From: Glutinoglossum americanum
Taxonomy: Eukaryota; Ascomycota; Geoglossomycetes; Geoglossales; Geoglossaceae
Assembly: GCA_020080175.1 (NCBI GenBank)
Contig: JAGHQL010000024.1
Span: 1-64,000 of the forward strand
Reading direction: 5' to 3'
Length of the DNA: 64,000 bases
Positions within the stretch are counted from its first letter, which is position 1, and the number at the start of each line of letters is the position of its first letter. A program made the translations under genes and the position numbers. Shown one piece after another: positions 45,992 to 59,209 of the stretch. Under the pieces are notes generated by a model. It was not told where the DNA came from. It did not search any database and worked only from the letters and a program-made list of their open reading frames with translations.

Positions 45992-47242
45992 ATTGACGGT
46001 TTGTAGGTTGATGTCTAACGAATGGTTTATTTTTTTTGGTTTGGATTGTGTTGTAGAGTTATACGAGCCGACTATATGCAGCACACGGTAAGTAAATATA
46101 GACGGTAAATAGATGGCAAGTGAATAATAAAAACGTAAACGTCGAACTGAGGTGAATCGAGGTAAATTGAAGTAGGGGAGTGCAAGGCGGCGTTAGGAAT
46201 ATATTAATGGGTGAAGTCTAGAGCAGTGTGGAGGTATACTTACTGGGATGAAAGAAGGTTCTAGTTGGGTAGACAATCGGCACGGTAACTGCTTGGATGC
46301 CCTTACTTCCGGAAGTAGTCGACAGAGTAACGAGTAGGAATGCGTCTCAGGTTTGTTGATAATGGTCTGAAAGAATGATTTGAAAGAATGAACGGGTGCC
46401 AGGTAGCGAATCTTGTCCCAGTGCAGTCGCGGACGCAAGGAACCCAGATACGAAATGCTCAAAAGAATGTGTTGGAGCGTGAAAATGCTCCGGAGATCTA
46501 ACGGGTAAAGGTGACGAATAGCTGATAGGTGGATGAGGATGGAGAGGAGAAGAGAAGAGAGAAGAGGGGAAAGAGAAACACAAGGAGAAGGAGAACCGGT
46601 TCTTAAGCACCGCACCAAGACCACGCCGGAGCACACCAAGGACCGCACCAAGGGGTGAAAGTTCTAATTGGGCGTTTGACTTTGGCATCTTTGCTCAGTC
46701 GGTCAGCACGCTGTATGGACAGAATGGATTCGGGGCAGGTTCCGAGGCGGTTCTCGGGGGGTGTTGGTGGCGGCCCCCAAACGACCAACAAGACATCCGT
46801 TCCTGGCGTATCCGGAAGAAAACGATAGGACCAGAGGGTATCAGAGGCATCGAAGGGGGTTAGACTCTTGGAGCGGCAGATCGACACAAAGCCAAAAGCC
46901 CCGAGGGGGGCGCTCCCCCTTGCAGAGGCGCGGCACAAAAAAAAGGGACGGTGGAAGACGAAACCTGCCAGCTCCACCAGTGAGGGACGGCGCCTCGGGG
47001 GGATGGATTGCTTGGTACGGAGAAGCTCGCGCCACGCCACACACAACCGCACACACCACACACGCACACGCACACCACTGCAGGGGCAAGTCACACCAAA
47101 AAAGATCCAAGCTCGACCCTCCCTGCTCAGCACGTATACCCTGCACAACCGTTTTTGCATCACGTCAAAGAAGCGCACGCTTTTTTCTCTTTCTTTTTTT
47201 TTTTTTTTTAAAAGAGGAACGACGGAAGAGTCTACCGTGCAC

Positions 47243-47288
47243 GTATGTATGTATGTATGTATGTATGTATGTATGTATGTATGTATGT
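47243..47288. repeat. ATGT tetranucleotide microsatellite
   Basis: About eleven uninterrupted GTAT/ATGT units lie upstream of the GH17 gene. It is likely length-variable between strains. Confidence 0.9.
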
Positions 47289-47462
47289 GCTTTGGACGCT
47301 GCAGAGTTTGCGGCAGCGGCATCCGTTGGAAGCAGATACGCGTCTTCAAGGGTCAGGACGTTTCAAGGACGGCGGTAGGGCGATAGGCAGTAGCGATAAG
47401 CTTACGGCAGCGATGGATTGGGTGAGAGGGGGATTCCCGAGTTTTGGCGTGCGCCACGTAAG

Positions 47463-47535
47463 CTGTCTTGCCTGTCTTGCCTGTCTTGCCCGTCTTGCCT
47501 GTCTTACCCGTCTTTGCCTGTCCTGCCTGTCTTTC
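47463..47535. repeat. 9-bp minisatellite (CTGTCTTGC)n
   Basis: About eight head-to-tail 9-mers are present; the first four are near perfect and later ones degenerate (CCGTCTTGC, CTGTCTTAC). It lies in non-coding DNA. Confidence 0.85.
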
Positions 47536-48609
47536 CCCGTGCCGTCTAAGCGAACAGGCAGGAGAAGTCGCGGTGCAAGTACAGTACTTGTACGATGAAT
47601 GAATGGCCTTGCGCCTGCGTTATCCATCCGGGTACCGTAACATGTACCGTCCTGTGCTTGCAGCTCGTAACCTGTACCGTGCTTGCAGCTCGTACCGTGC
47701 ACCTCGGCCCCTTGTCCCTTCCGCGTCACCGTCGCCCTCCCTTTCGTCCCGGACAAAGAAACTCTGCTTTTTTACGTTGGCTTTGTCACCGCTCACCCAC
47801 TCGCTCCCTTTCGACGTGCAGCACGCAGCACCCAGCACAGCGACAAAGGATCTATCATGTAAACGCTCAAAACGAAACCCTCTACGTGTGACTTTGCAAG
47901 GAGTACAGTGTACGGTGTACAGTGAATGCGAGTGCTTTGTAGAGCACAAGTACGCACGCAGATACGACCGATCCGAGAGGCCCGATAGGAAGAAAAAACA
48001 AACTCAGCCTTACCAAAGCAGAGCCGGACTCCGTCGGGACGTTTCCCCTCCGCTTACCAAAACCGGTGGCCTGGACCACCAAGCCCCCCCCCCAAGCCTT
48101 CCAACGTCCCTTCCACGCTGCGAGAAGAATCCTGTCAGTTTCGGAATATACAATGCAACGGACAACGGATACGAGAAATTCCCTCGCCCAACCAACAGCG
48201 TCTTGGTAATAAACATCAAAAAAAAACCCCCACCCCAGAGTGAAGAAGGAAAAAAGGAAGCTATGTGATCCACCGCCATCGTAGCAACATAGCGAGCGGG
48301 CCGGGGGAGGGGGGGCCCAGTAGACAGAAAACCCACGGGCCGGGAAGGAAAACCCCCTGGCTGGGCGGGGACCCAAAAAAAAAAAAAATCAAAAAAAAAA
48401 TATGAATGCGTGGGAACCATGCACGACAACACCACCCAGGGGTTTATTTTTATTTTTTTATTTTTTTTTACATTTTTATTTTGTATCCCGCACCGGAGAG
48501 ACGATATCGAACAATCCCCCCCGCCTCGAGGGATGTGTGTTGTGTGTGTACCTTCCAACCTCCCCAAAGAATCTCAGCACGCGCCGGGGGAGCCCCACCA
48601 GAAAAAAAT

Positions 48610-48641
<32 letters not shown>

Positions 48642-49181
48642 ATATTTCTCGCGGCACGAGCGTTTCTATTCTCCCCGTCAGCCGGTTCGGTTCCGTAATA
48701 TAACATACGTACGTCGCGCTACATTCGCGTCCGCGACGGAGGACAAGTCCTTCCTTCTCTCCCTCTCTCGCTAACAAAGTTTTTGTTGGAAAAAAAAAAA
48801 AAAAAAAAAGAGAATGCTGTTGGGATGGAGGTTGGGAGTTTTGCGATATTAAGAGAGGAAAAAAAGGAAAAAGAAAAAGAAAAAGAAAAAGGGAAACTCT
48901 CGGCCTTTGGGGTCCCCGTCTCGGGGGAAATTAATTCCGTGTATACATTGACGACTAGAGAGGATATACGATTAGGTAGCGGGTCCATTAATTAGTCTAT
49001 AGGGATAAGCTCTTTTGTTTTGTCTCATTGTTTCCCTCTATCGCTGGCTTTGTTTGTCCTCGTCGGCGTAAAAGGGCAAGAAGAAGAAGAAGAAGAAGAA
49101 AAAATAAATAAATAAATTAATTAATTAAATGTCATGGCAGCGCGAGAGGCGGGAAAGGATTAAGCAAATAACCCCCCGTGT

Positions 49182-50952
49182 CTACCTCTTCCGGGTCATG
49201 ACCTTGGTGATGGCGTGCCTGATGGTGATGCCGGCCTTCTCGATTTCCTTTCGCGACAGCCCGGTCGTGATGCAGACCTTCAGGGCCGGCTGCAGCTGCC
49301 AACCGATCTCCTTCGGCGTCGCATGGAGAGGAGGGGGCATGTGCTTCACCCGGGTGATCAACACCCCGTTGGCAAGCGTCTGTCATCCAATCAGTCAGAG
49401 CAAGACTCGGCCGCTAGCCAGTATTTAGGGATTTGAGGGTTGAGGGGGTACCTCGTCAACAATGTCCTGTAATAGTCTGTCCTGTTCCCCGGTGCTTAGC
49501 TCCCTGGACGCGATTATCTCGGGCTTAAGCACGAGAAGCATGATGGGGTTTTCCGCGGCGCTTGTACAGATGACCCAATCGCTCCTCGGGTCTAACTGCG
49601 CCCTCATGGCCTTTGCGTTCTCACGTAGTTGAGTGATTATGTCGGGGTTTGATTGTAGTAAACTCAGGGACTCGCTCGCCGTAGTCGCAAGCATCGCCGG
49701 TAACGCAGCCGAATACGTATATGCTGATGCTGAGATGCGCTGATGTTCAACGATCTCATCGGAGCCGGCACAAAATCCGCCGCCAGCGCAGAGAGGGCCG
49801 GCCAAAGAGCCAACAAGAAAGTCAACCTCTGATGCATCGACATTCTGCTGCTCTGTAACGCCACGCCCCGAGCGGCCAAGCACACCGAATGACCATGTCT
49901 CATCGAGGATGAGCCGAAACTTGTACCTCAGTTTGAGTTCGATCTAGGTTAATTGAGCATTAGTCGAGCCCCATACGCGAATTCTGCTGTGAACTATTCC
50001 ATACAATCTTTGGTAGATCGACGACGTCCCCAACGTTCTCAAATATCCCTTCGGCCACTATGAATCTCCTGGTTAAAGGCTTTTTCGCTTGCTCCTTGGT
50101 GATTTTTGCTAGGACCCTCTCTAGATCTTCCATGTCGTTATGTTCGTACCATCGAACTGTGCTTCTGGAGATCTGAATCCCCTTTCGGATGGCGTAGTTG
50201 ACAGCCCTGTCGGCAACAATTATATCGCCTCTCTTCGAGAAAGCCGGAATAACGCTGGAGATTGTGGAGAATGCTTGAGCGTAGACGATGCAAGCAGGTG
50301 CTCCCAAAAATGCAGCGATATCGGCTTCCGTCTTCACATGGACGTCCTGAGTACCATAAAATCCCGGCGGACCACATGGGCCGACGCCATATGTTCTAAG
50401 GGTCTGAATAGCCTTTTCCTTTATCATCTCGTTTGCGAGAAAGTTATAGAAGTTATACGACGCGAGATTCATGACGGTACGACCATTGTTGAGCTTTGAC
50501 TTTGGCCCGGTGGGACTTCCGAAATTATCAGATCTTGGACGCTCAGATTAAAGGCAAGAGTCTCTTACCCGACAATGACTGGGTGCTTCTCATTCTCCGC
50601 TTCTTCGAATGCTGTCTGTGGTGAAACAAGAGGCTCTGGGGTCCAGTCCTCAACAAGCTCATCAATCTCCTATTCTAAGATCAGTATAGCTAACTCTTAT
50701 TGTAGTCTTGACAGAACCCACTTCATCGGATAGCTGGACGTAGTTTTGCTTCTGGGTCGAATATTTCGGAGCCAGTAGGTACCTCACAAAGAAAAGGAGG
50801 AGGAAGAGCTCGACTGCGGATCGCACAGGGTCGTTCTGATAGCTAGCTTTAACGTATCGTAAAAAGATTGCTGACCCGGGAACCCTCTGGAAATGTATAG
50901 AAAGTTCATTTAAGAACCGAAGCAGATATTCATGAGCGTCGTGAATGTCCAT
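49182..50952 (-). CDS. LCB1: Serine palmitoyltransferase subunit Lcb1
   Basis: The CDS is complement(49182..49379, 49452..49943, 50005..50515, 50569..50669, 50722..50952), five exons and 510 residues. One N-terminal membrane helix (AVELFLLLFFVRYLLAP, about 43-59) anchors it in the ER. The aminotransferase-fold core follows: VMNLASYNFYNFL, then YGVGPCGPPGFYGTQDVH, which includes the cysteine equivalent to human SPTLC1 C133. IVAEGIFENVGDVVDLP and LILDETWSFGVLGRSGRG come next. The PLP-binding lysine is absent (LVGSLAGPLCAGGGFCAG), as expected for Lcb1; Lcb2 supplies it. The complex condenses serine with palmitoyl-CoA, the first step of sphingolipid synthesis. AUR1, which acts later in the same pathway, lies 12 kb away. 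Confidence 0.96.
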
Positions 50953-51613
50953 TTTATGGATGGTTGATCAATCTTTGGTCCCCTTCGCGTTCAAACCACC
51001 GAGGATGCTGAATCACGTGATTAAGCTCATGGTGAGAAGGGGCATCCAATTAGCGAGAACGCTCGCAGCCTGGCGGTGTCGGTGATCCCGGGGGGCATAA
51101 AACTTGTAATTTATGTACCAAAACACTCCAGAGTGACTTATTGCTAATGTAGAACCTGGCTAGATACCGGCCATGGTCACTACGGCTGCATAACCCAATT
51201 TGAGTTTTATAGAACAACCTTTATTTGTTTTATGCATATTTAAAGCCAGCAAAAAACCCTATCAAAAGTTACATTTAGGGTATGGAAAGTCGAGTCATGA
51301 GTGCCATCATGCCGATGCGCAGAGAATTATCAGCTATGCATTCGATTCAAGCTGAGTATAATGCCTCCAAACGAATGACCAACTGGAAAAGCAAACCGGG
51401 ACGAGTAAGAAATGAAAGTCTCTATTCCATTTGCCACACAAACCTTAGGAGAGGATTAGATCCGCCAGTACAACGCATCTGTAATCGCTGCACTGAGCCA
51501 GAGCAAGAGCGGCCGTTGCGCCATGCTTTCAATCGCTTTACAATTCAATCGTGGAATGTCGCTCCCCCAATACCACCTCAATTCTATCAACGCCATTTTT
51601 CCGTCCGTCGGGT
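50953..51613. other. LCB1 promoter side and FKS1 3' flank
   Basis: A 111-codon plus-strand frame (51282-51617) overlaps the FKS1 terminus antisense and has no recognisable domain. Nothing else is seen. Confidence 0.4.
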
Positions 51614-54600
51614 CTAGAAAAGCTTGACCTTGGCCGTGGCGGTAGCGCCAGCGGCGGTGCCTGTCGGCGGGCCACCAGTGTCGTTGTTGTTTAAGCCAGT
51701 AGGCTGAAGGAGTCCCATAGGAACTGATGGCAGACTGGTAAGGAATCTTGAAGCAACGAGGGGACCGGCAATTAGGGCCACAAAAATGGCGAACATAACG
51801 AAGTAGAGGATTGCAAAACGGATAACACGTCGTTTGCGTAGCTTGGATTGCTTCAAGGAGTATATGGGCGGGCGAATTTGACGGCTACATTCGTTAGACC
51901 TCATAAAGGATAGATACTGGGAAGTGAGGGGCATACCTTGGTCTCAGCCAGAAAAGCATCACGGAATGGAACTTGTCGACGTAAGGGATTGCGAGGATCG
52001 GTAGCATCAAGAACAGCAGAGTATGACCAAGAATAAAGTCCGCGGCAAACATGCCGAGTTCCGTAATCTTGCAGAGAAACTCCCGTCCTGGTTGTGACAT
52101 GGTATGCCAGCCCATAGCATACCATTTCCCAGTCCACCAAGCGATGTTCGATTGATCCTGCTTAAACTCTCTGGTGAGGGCCAAACTGATAATAAGTTTG
52201 AAGAGAAACCGTTGAATGGCAACAACGGCAATCATCCCGAGAAGGGCTTTCGTGAAACTCCATCCCTCAAGGAAGAACATGACCTCAAAGAAGATGAGCA
52301 GCATCACCACAGCCACACCGTGGGCAATGGCGGCAAGCACCGAACCAAACTTTTTACAGCACATGCTCAGGACTGGGCCCATGCAGCAGGCCATGGCAAA
52401 GAGACCTGCGAGGACACCCGCATTGATGGCGACAGGAGCAAGCGCGACTAGGCCGACACGGATTAGGGAATTCGTGGGTGTCGCATCGGAGACACCAGTT
52501 TGAGCGTTAATGTAAAGGTACGGGATAAGAGTAATGGCCAACAAAACCAATGGCCCCACGATTTCGCTAAAAAATATGTTTGTGAAGTGGGCTCGAGGAA
52601 CATCGCCAGAGAGCTTCTGCGATGGGTCACCAAGAGCCTTGCGTTTGTAACCAGTGATGCGAGTACGAGACAACCGACAGAATGCAATCCACGACGAATG
52701 GTGAGACCTAGAGTTACCACGAGATAACCATCTAAGGAATTCACGGTAGTCAATAAAAAAGTCATTCCATGAAAATTGATGAGGATTAAAGATGAACGGC
52801 GAGATGCACAATGCCAACAGCGACACCCAGAAGTAGATTAGCCAGACACCCCAGATTGTCATTGTCGCAAAGAGGAGCATCATTAAGGACCGAGCACCCA
52901 GGTATATCGAAGGACCAGCGAACCGCGAGTATAGTACACCGAACGGAATGCGGGCGGTTGCAAATCCTCGCCCGGTGCCGATATAACGAGCGCCTCCGAA
53001 GGAAAGATCCTGGTGTAGAGCGTTTGCGTAGATCTGACAAACGAACACTTCGAAGAGGGGAGATAGGGATGAGAAATGCTTCGCCAAGCGAGTCGCGGCA
53101 CGCCAGAATCCGCGTTCCGTGAGCTCCTGGACTACCAAGGGGACGAAGGATATGAAGAAGACAATGAAGATCGATATGATGCAACGAGAGACCCAGTCCA
53201 TAATAGGCTTAAGGTTTGAGCAGCCTGTTGGTACTAGCGGATCGGTGATCGGGACCCCCTTTTTATAATCGCAAAGAATTACTTCATGGCGCAGGGCGCC
53301 CAGATTGATGAGACAAAGCATGAACATCTGGACTGACAGGATGATGAACAAATTGTTGATGTGAAAGCCCGGATGCGCATAGTAGAATGATAAAAACCTG
53401 TCCAGAGGAAGCTGCGTTCCGAGATAGTAGTATTCGCGCGACAACATCTGCTCACCCATCCCAGTGCCGATTTTGGTGGTAAAATTAAGAATGGAACCAA
53501 ACCCAAGATCACGACCCTTACCGCACTGGTAATATTCGCAATGTTTAATGCGGCCTCCTCGAATCAAGGCATTCATACCAGCATAAATATCTTCGTTAAG
53601 GTGTAGTCCTTTTTGAGCTTTCGAGACACCGCCACGAGTTGTCATGAAGATACCATTAAGGAAATCAGGATGGCCGTAATGTAATTTGCCACCGATTTGG
53701 GCCAACGTACGAGCGAACAGTGTTCCGAAGGTTTGTTCCTTTCCTGCAGCAACATCACCGAGGATACCAATGTTTTCAGAGAAAATGTACTCCCGAGCGC
53801 CAAGGATCGCAACTGGGTTCTTGTTGGCCGGAGGTAGACCAGGAGTGTAGGGAGAGACCTTTTCGGTGGTCATCTCTTCGAATTCAGCAAGTACACTACG
53901 GATCTTGAGGCACTCTTCCAGATAATTATCCTGGTTGGCATCGATAAGCTGAATATACTCGCCGCGGTAAAAGATGATTGCGTGATTCTGATTGTCAGAT
54001 TTGCCATCGCCAAGGATCGGGTTTCCGGAGAGCTGGACACGGAATTTTGGTCGACGCATACCGTTCTCCATGAGCTCAGAGTGGCCGTCAATCAGGGCAG
54101 AGTACAATCGGGGCTCGTCGCCTTCATTGATCGGTGGTTCTTCATCCAAATAGGCGATCTGAAGGTCAGGGTAAGCACGGAGCAAGAATTCGGTGTTTTC
54201 TCGTTCCTCCTTCTTAAACTTGGCGTATCTCTGCATGGAAACGACGATTTTGAATTTGCGGCGAGCCATACGTTCAAGTTCACGCTCGAGCTTCTCAGAA
54301 TTTCCACCGAACATTTGAACAACTTCTGGGTTCTCAACACGGTAAAGAAGTTTGATCGCTCGGCTGTAGTTCATGAACCCGGATATCGTGCGATACAATG
54401 TCTGGGACCGGAGCGAGGCCCAAATACGTGTCCGAAGGGTGTATTCAGGAGCAGCTGACTTGAACCCGATACAGTAGAATGGGAGGTCGTCGATCTTGCT
54501 CTTGGCAGTGTCCTTCTCGGTCTTTTCGTAGTCACCGTTGAACTGGGACGTTTCATCGGCAAGAATCTTGGTATCCTTAACAAAACAATCCCATTCGTGG

Positions 54601-57552
54601 GGGTGAAGTTGTTTTAGATATTCCAAAAGGGTTACTCTTGAGTATGGCTCGTCCTCGCGAATGATCTCACGCAGGGACAATAAGATCTTCTCGCCATAGT
54701 GGGGGATGAGCACCGTAAAGGTTGGCATATTATCAACAGGGAGAGGTTCCGGGATTGGCGTGGATAGCGATTGTGCAAAGAATGAGATACGGCGTTCGGC
54801 TTCACTCTGAGATGGAAAAAACTCAGTCTTGAAAGAGTGGTCTTCCTGAGAAACGAAAAATGTTGGCGCCCGAAGAGTTCTCTTTCCTTCCTGCTCAGAG
54901 GGGACCTGGTGGTAAAGCAATTTCTGCACATGGTCGATAGCCAACAAATGCTCCCGATACATCGATATGACAATAGCGTTCCAGATTTGTGATATCAATA
55001 CCTTTGGCTTGTACTTGATTTCCATATCGGTAGTTGCGAGGACTTTCGAGTAGATGCGTTTTGGCAGCCGAGAGAATATGTTTCTCCAGGGTGTCCAGAT
55101 CGAAACACCGAGATAGAAGGACCGTGCCACCGAAAAGACAGTGTTCCAGATAATGTACCACAGGTAGGTGTCGAGGAAAAAGAGAATCAGGTCAGTAAAG
55201 AACATGAGGCCAAGGAGAATTTGCGGTTGGCGCAAGCAAAGCATATTCCCAATTATCTTGTCTCCAGCACACTTGCTGATCTTCGTCTCGGATAGAATAC
55301 GAATAGGATCACGGAACGACAGAGTCAAAAAGAAGTAGGACTCCGACATCTTTGCCGCGAAGACCAAGACCCATAGCCCAAAGGACATCCACATGTCATT
55401 GCCCTGTAGACGGGGATAGCTGGCGGTGAAGGTTTGACTAGCAACATACTGGCGGCTGTTTTTGACAAGATAGCTGCCAAAGAGTCCTCCGAGGGGCATG
55501 ACAGAGAAGAAGAAGAAGGTTGCCAAGGCGACGAAGAATTGGACGATACCGAGGGTGAGGGCAATCTTATTATCCTGGTTAATTCCGAAAATGTAAACGC
55601 TAGGACCGACATTGATAACGAAGACACCAAGCAGAAAGAACAGTCGCTTAGTCAAATGCTGAGCGCCAGCCCATCTGCGCGGGACATATGCCCACTCGAC
55701 CATTGAGGCGACTACCATGATTAGAGAGGCTACCGTGCCTCCAAGAGCGACTGCGGACCATTGAGCAGCTCCGGTAGGCTTATTGTTTAGTTCTTGCTGA
55801 TAGTTGCGGGTATACAGGGTGGGAGAATTAAAAGCAGTGTAGAACCAAAACGCGGTGACATGGATGACCCAGATACGGTTAAAGTTGACCAGCATATGGA
55901 ACCACGACCGAGTCTCCTTGTACGTCTTGAAGAAGACTTTCTTCCAGTTGACGTCTTTCAGCTTTAAATAGCGTTCCGCTTTAGGTAAATCGACCAGCCG
56001 AGTCTTATCCTCCAAGACAATGCGTTCAATACCTTCAGGATACCAGAACAGTTGATTGATGTCGTCATAGCCAATGACTTGGTTATGATCTCTCTCACGG
56101 CGGACATATTTCCCTTCGGAGATCTCGTAACCCTGGTCTCTGCAATATTGATATAAGGGTGTGACGATGCTGTTGAGGTAGGTGAATTCCTCTACAGGTT
56201 CCACTCGGTTTTGACACTCAGGAGTGTGCAGATAGTCGTCTGCGCATTTAAAAATGAAGCATAAAGCCTCAGGCATGAATCGAACCTGGTTTGCTTCTCC
56301 CCAGCAGAGCAGGTAGAGAGCCACTTGTCGAACTCGATCGTGCTGTGACATACGATTCATCTTAGTCTTCCAGCGGTATTCTGCAGCTTCCAAGCTGTTA
56401 TCACCGTCCAAAGATTCCAGTGTTTGCTCTTCGTTCTGGGGGTCTTGACCCGCCTTCTTCTTGGCGGCTTTTCGGGCTTTGCGAGTCCGGCGATTGGCTT
56501 TCCCAAGCTTCATGTTTGCAAAACCAACAGCATCATCTAGATCGAGATGGGCGGCAAAATACCACTTGCGGAAGTTTGCGTTATCGCCACCAATGTAGTC
56601 CGCATGTAGTGACAATAATGCTTGATTTGGGGTCATTCGAGACGCACGGGAGTCCAATAGCGTCATGAGATGATCATACATGTTCCGCATGCTGTCCCTC
56701 TGGAAACCGAACTTTGCTGTAAGGTCTAGAAAAATGTCCTCGATTTCTTCTTTCGAGAGGGGGATCTGAGCATCCGAAGTCCAAGCTGGATAGGGTTCTC
56801 TGGAACGCTGGCCGGCAGGAAGGCTGTTGCCATAATTGTCTCCATAGATGGGTGTTGACGCCCCGGACGACCGATTCCCCCCATATGATACTTGGGATGA
56901 AGGAGGCCGGTAGCCACGTCCACCCATCTGACTCTCGTTGTAACTGTTATATCTCTCGTCGCCGCGTCCATAGTAGTCCATCTCGGCAGCACGAGCCGTA
57001 TCAGATCTCATTGTAAAATCGCTGAAGGTCTCTGATTCTTCCTCAGAGTCGCGACCGGGACGCTTGCCTTTTGGTCTATTTAAATTAGCAAAACACTTTC
57101 GGAACTCGCGACGCAGAGACTAATACATACCTCTGCTGGCCATACCCAGGTTGATGTCCGGCCACTGGAGCACCTTGATCATAGTACCCATCATTGTAAT
57201 ATTCGTCGTCATACGCACCTGAACGAGGTCAGCGATAAACCCAAATTATGACATTAATACACGTACCTTGATGCGGTTGACTGTCGTAGTAACCTCCGTC
57301 ATGTTGGTATGGGTTGTTGGGATCAGCATTGTAGTAGCCACTGGGCTCGCGGGTTAGACATTTACTCCACGGTATCATGTGGGAATGTACTTACGCATCA
57401 TCGTAGTATCCATCTCCACCTTGCTGATGCGGCTGGTAATCCTGATGCTGATCATAATACCCCTGCTGTTGGTCGTCATGATAGTAGGAGTCTGTACCGT
57501 GGGCTTGGCCATAGCCGTCGTCGTAGTGACCCCCTTGCGGGTGACCCGACAT
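51614..57552 (-). CDS. FKS1: 1,3-beta-D-glucan synthase catalytic subunit Fks1
   Basis: The CDS is complement(51614..51884, 51937..57075, 57131..57218, 57267..57340, 57395..57552), five exons and 1,909 residues, normal for the family. The N-terminus is Gly/Tyr/Gln-rich ([16 protein letters not shown]) and split by three small introns; the last intron cuts just before the C-terminal [11 protein letters not shown] tail. The body has an N-terminal TM block, a large cytosolic catalytic region ([52 protein letters not shown]) and a C-terminal TM block. Hot spot 1 reads [14 protein letters not shown] (about 686) and hot spot 2 DWVSRCIIS (about 1400). The enzyme makes beta-1,3-glucan from UDP-glucose at the plasma membrane with Rho1 and is the echinocandin target. 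No damage is seen. Confidence 0.97.
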
Positions 57553-59209
57553 GATTAGGCTCTTATTACTCTGTTTTTATGTTCTATAGAAAATATCTGT
57601 TAAAATTGTCATGTTAGTCGGCGAGTTAACTTGTGTTGTGGTGGAAGCCGCCAAGGCATTGGAGAGGAAACGACGCGTAATAGCGTTTTCAGCCTCTTGC
57701 TTGAATGGCAGTGAATTGGAACTGCGCCTCTAGGCTCTACTTCAAGACACTCACATCAGGGACTGTATTCTGCAGATTGGAATCCTGTGAGGCGAATTGT
57801 GTTTGTTATGGTTTGAGAAGTGTGAATGCGAGCTTCTGACACTGGACACCGTAAACGAGCGAAAGGGGCCGCTGACAGCCAATGCCGAATCCAAACTCGA
57901 TAGAAATACCAGACTTTTCGAGATCGGAAGAATCAAAGAATCAGAATTCCGAACGGGAATTCCGAACCGCCAGTGACGGCTATGTTGTCAAGTTTATCCA
58001 GAGCGAAGGTCGAAGAGGAATTAGAGGTATTGATGAGCGAGTGAAGTAGTTGGGTTATTGTCGCCTTTTCCGCCGGTTGCTATGGTTGGCAGATTTCAGG
58101 ACCTGAGACCAACCCCGACCCGGTTTCCGTGCACCGTCCGAATTATGCGTTGTGCAGCAGCTCCCTCTCCCAGCCGGACTGAACACTGCGAACGGCTTAA
58201 ACAACTCTCGCCAGCGACGACAGAAACGACCGATTAATTGGGGATAAAAGAAAAAGAGAGATGGCTGGTGAGGGTAAGGAGTTCGGATGTCCTCAGGAAA
58301 GGAAATAGAGTGGGCAGGAATGAAGGATAACGGTAGGGAGCTTGACAGCCAATCGCCGGAATAGAATCCCCTGGGTCTAACGGGTTACGGGATGTAAGGG
58401 TAACACATCAGCAACCCAGCAATCAATCTGCCAACGGATGTCTTTCACAAAGTCTGCAACTTGTGTTCTACCTTGCGTCTACAATGGTAATTGTACTTGC
58501 GCGTTACCCGTACACGGTTCTCGTTGTGCGCACGTCAAACCAATTCCAGCAAGCCCTGAGAAGTTCAGGCGTCGAATGAGCCTCTAATGCATCAACAGCG
58601 TCGCAGTAGGCAGATAAAAATAGATGCTCCACCAACCGTCATGTATGCCGCAATCATGCGATAGCTATAGCACGGCGGAGTGTCCGTTCATGGAAGTGGC
58701 GGAAAGTGGCGATGGTTTCGGCACAAATTATCATCAAGCCAATCGCCCCCTACCCTGGGCTAACAGGTTTTCGGGGTCGGGTAAGGATGAATGGAAAAGG
58801 GGTTTTGACATACGTATGGAGTAACTAAAGTTCGTGCAATTTTCCTGCTGAGAAGAGTGAGCGAATCACAGTAATTGCGGCGTCACCGCGCAACAACCTC
58901 CTTCTGAGATCGGCAAAGCAGGAAGAGTATACGCGTCAATCTTCCTTCCTTCCGCAACGTCTTCCGCCTTCGTACGCTCATTCACTCAACTCTTTATCTA
59001 AGGATAACTTTTTTATCTCCGCCTCAGGCGATCTTTGCCGTCTCCCTTCCACCCCTTCCACACCTTCTTTTACCCTGTTTCCACTTTATACCCACCCTGG
59101 CTAGCTTTAGTCCATATTCTTGGGTACAATCATCTTCGAATAAAGTCCGACATACAAACCGTGCGACCATCTATAACTATTGTAATATAAATACTATCGC
59201 GGCTTTGGG
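57553..59209. promoter_or_regulatory. Divergent promoter region between FKS1 and the GH72 gene
   Basis: A 1.66-kb region separates the start codons of two glucan-wall genes on opposite strands. It presumably holds both promoters. A CT-rich stretch at 58920-59100 precedes the GH72 start. No particular factor site can be claimed by eye. Confidence 0.5.

Larger units (their letters stand above)
45992..49181. other. Long 3.2-kb intergenic region rich in simple repeats
   Basis: This is the promoter side of the GH17 gene and the 3' flank of LCB1. It holds an (ATGT)n microsatellite at 47243-47288, a 9-bp tandem repeat (CTGTCTTGC, about eight units) at 47463-47535, GTACCGTG-type repeats at 47635-47700, poly-A/T runs near 47195, 48380, 48450-48480, 48605-48635 and 48790, and (AAAAAG)n near 48860. 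Frames up to 248 codons occur on both strands but have low-complexity translations and no domains. I see no supportable gene; an undetected transcript is possible. Confidence 0.55.

Noticed and set aside
46603-47349. 248-codon minus-strand frame and the overlapping plus-strand frames
   Set aside because: They run through microsatellite and homopolymer DNA, have biased translations (repeated IHTY/MYVC) and no domain. Both strands are open at once.
47463-47535. Tandem repeat considered as a CRISPR array
   Set aside because: The units are directly adjacent 9-mers without spacers, and the genome is eukaryotic.
47602-48268. 221-codon plus-strand frame
   Set aside because: Low-complexity Arg/Pro/Ser/Lys-rich translation without conserved motifs, in a repeat-rich intergenic region. 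Left out for lack of support.
53199-53225. FKS1 hot spot 2 taken as evidence of drug resistance
   Set aside because: This position varies naturally among moulds, and resistance cannot be inferred from sequence alone.
55434-55706. Plus-strand frames inside FKS1
   Set aside because: They are antisense shadows of the FKS1 coding sequence.
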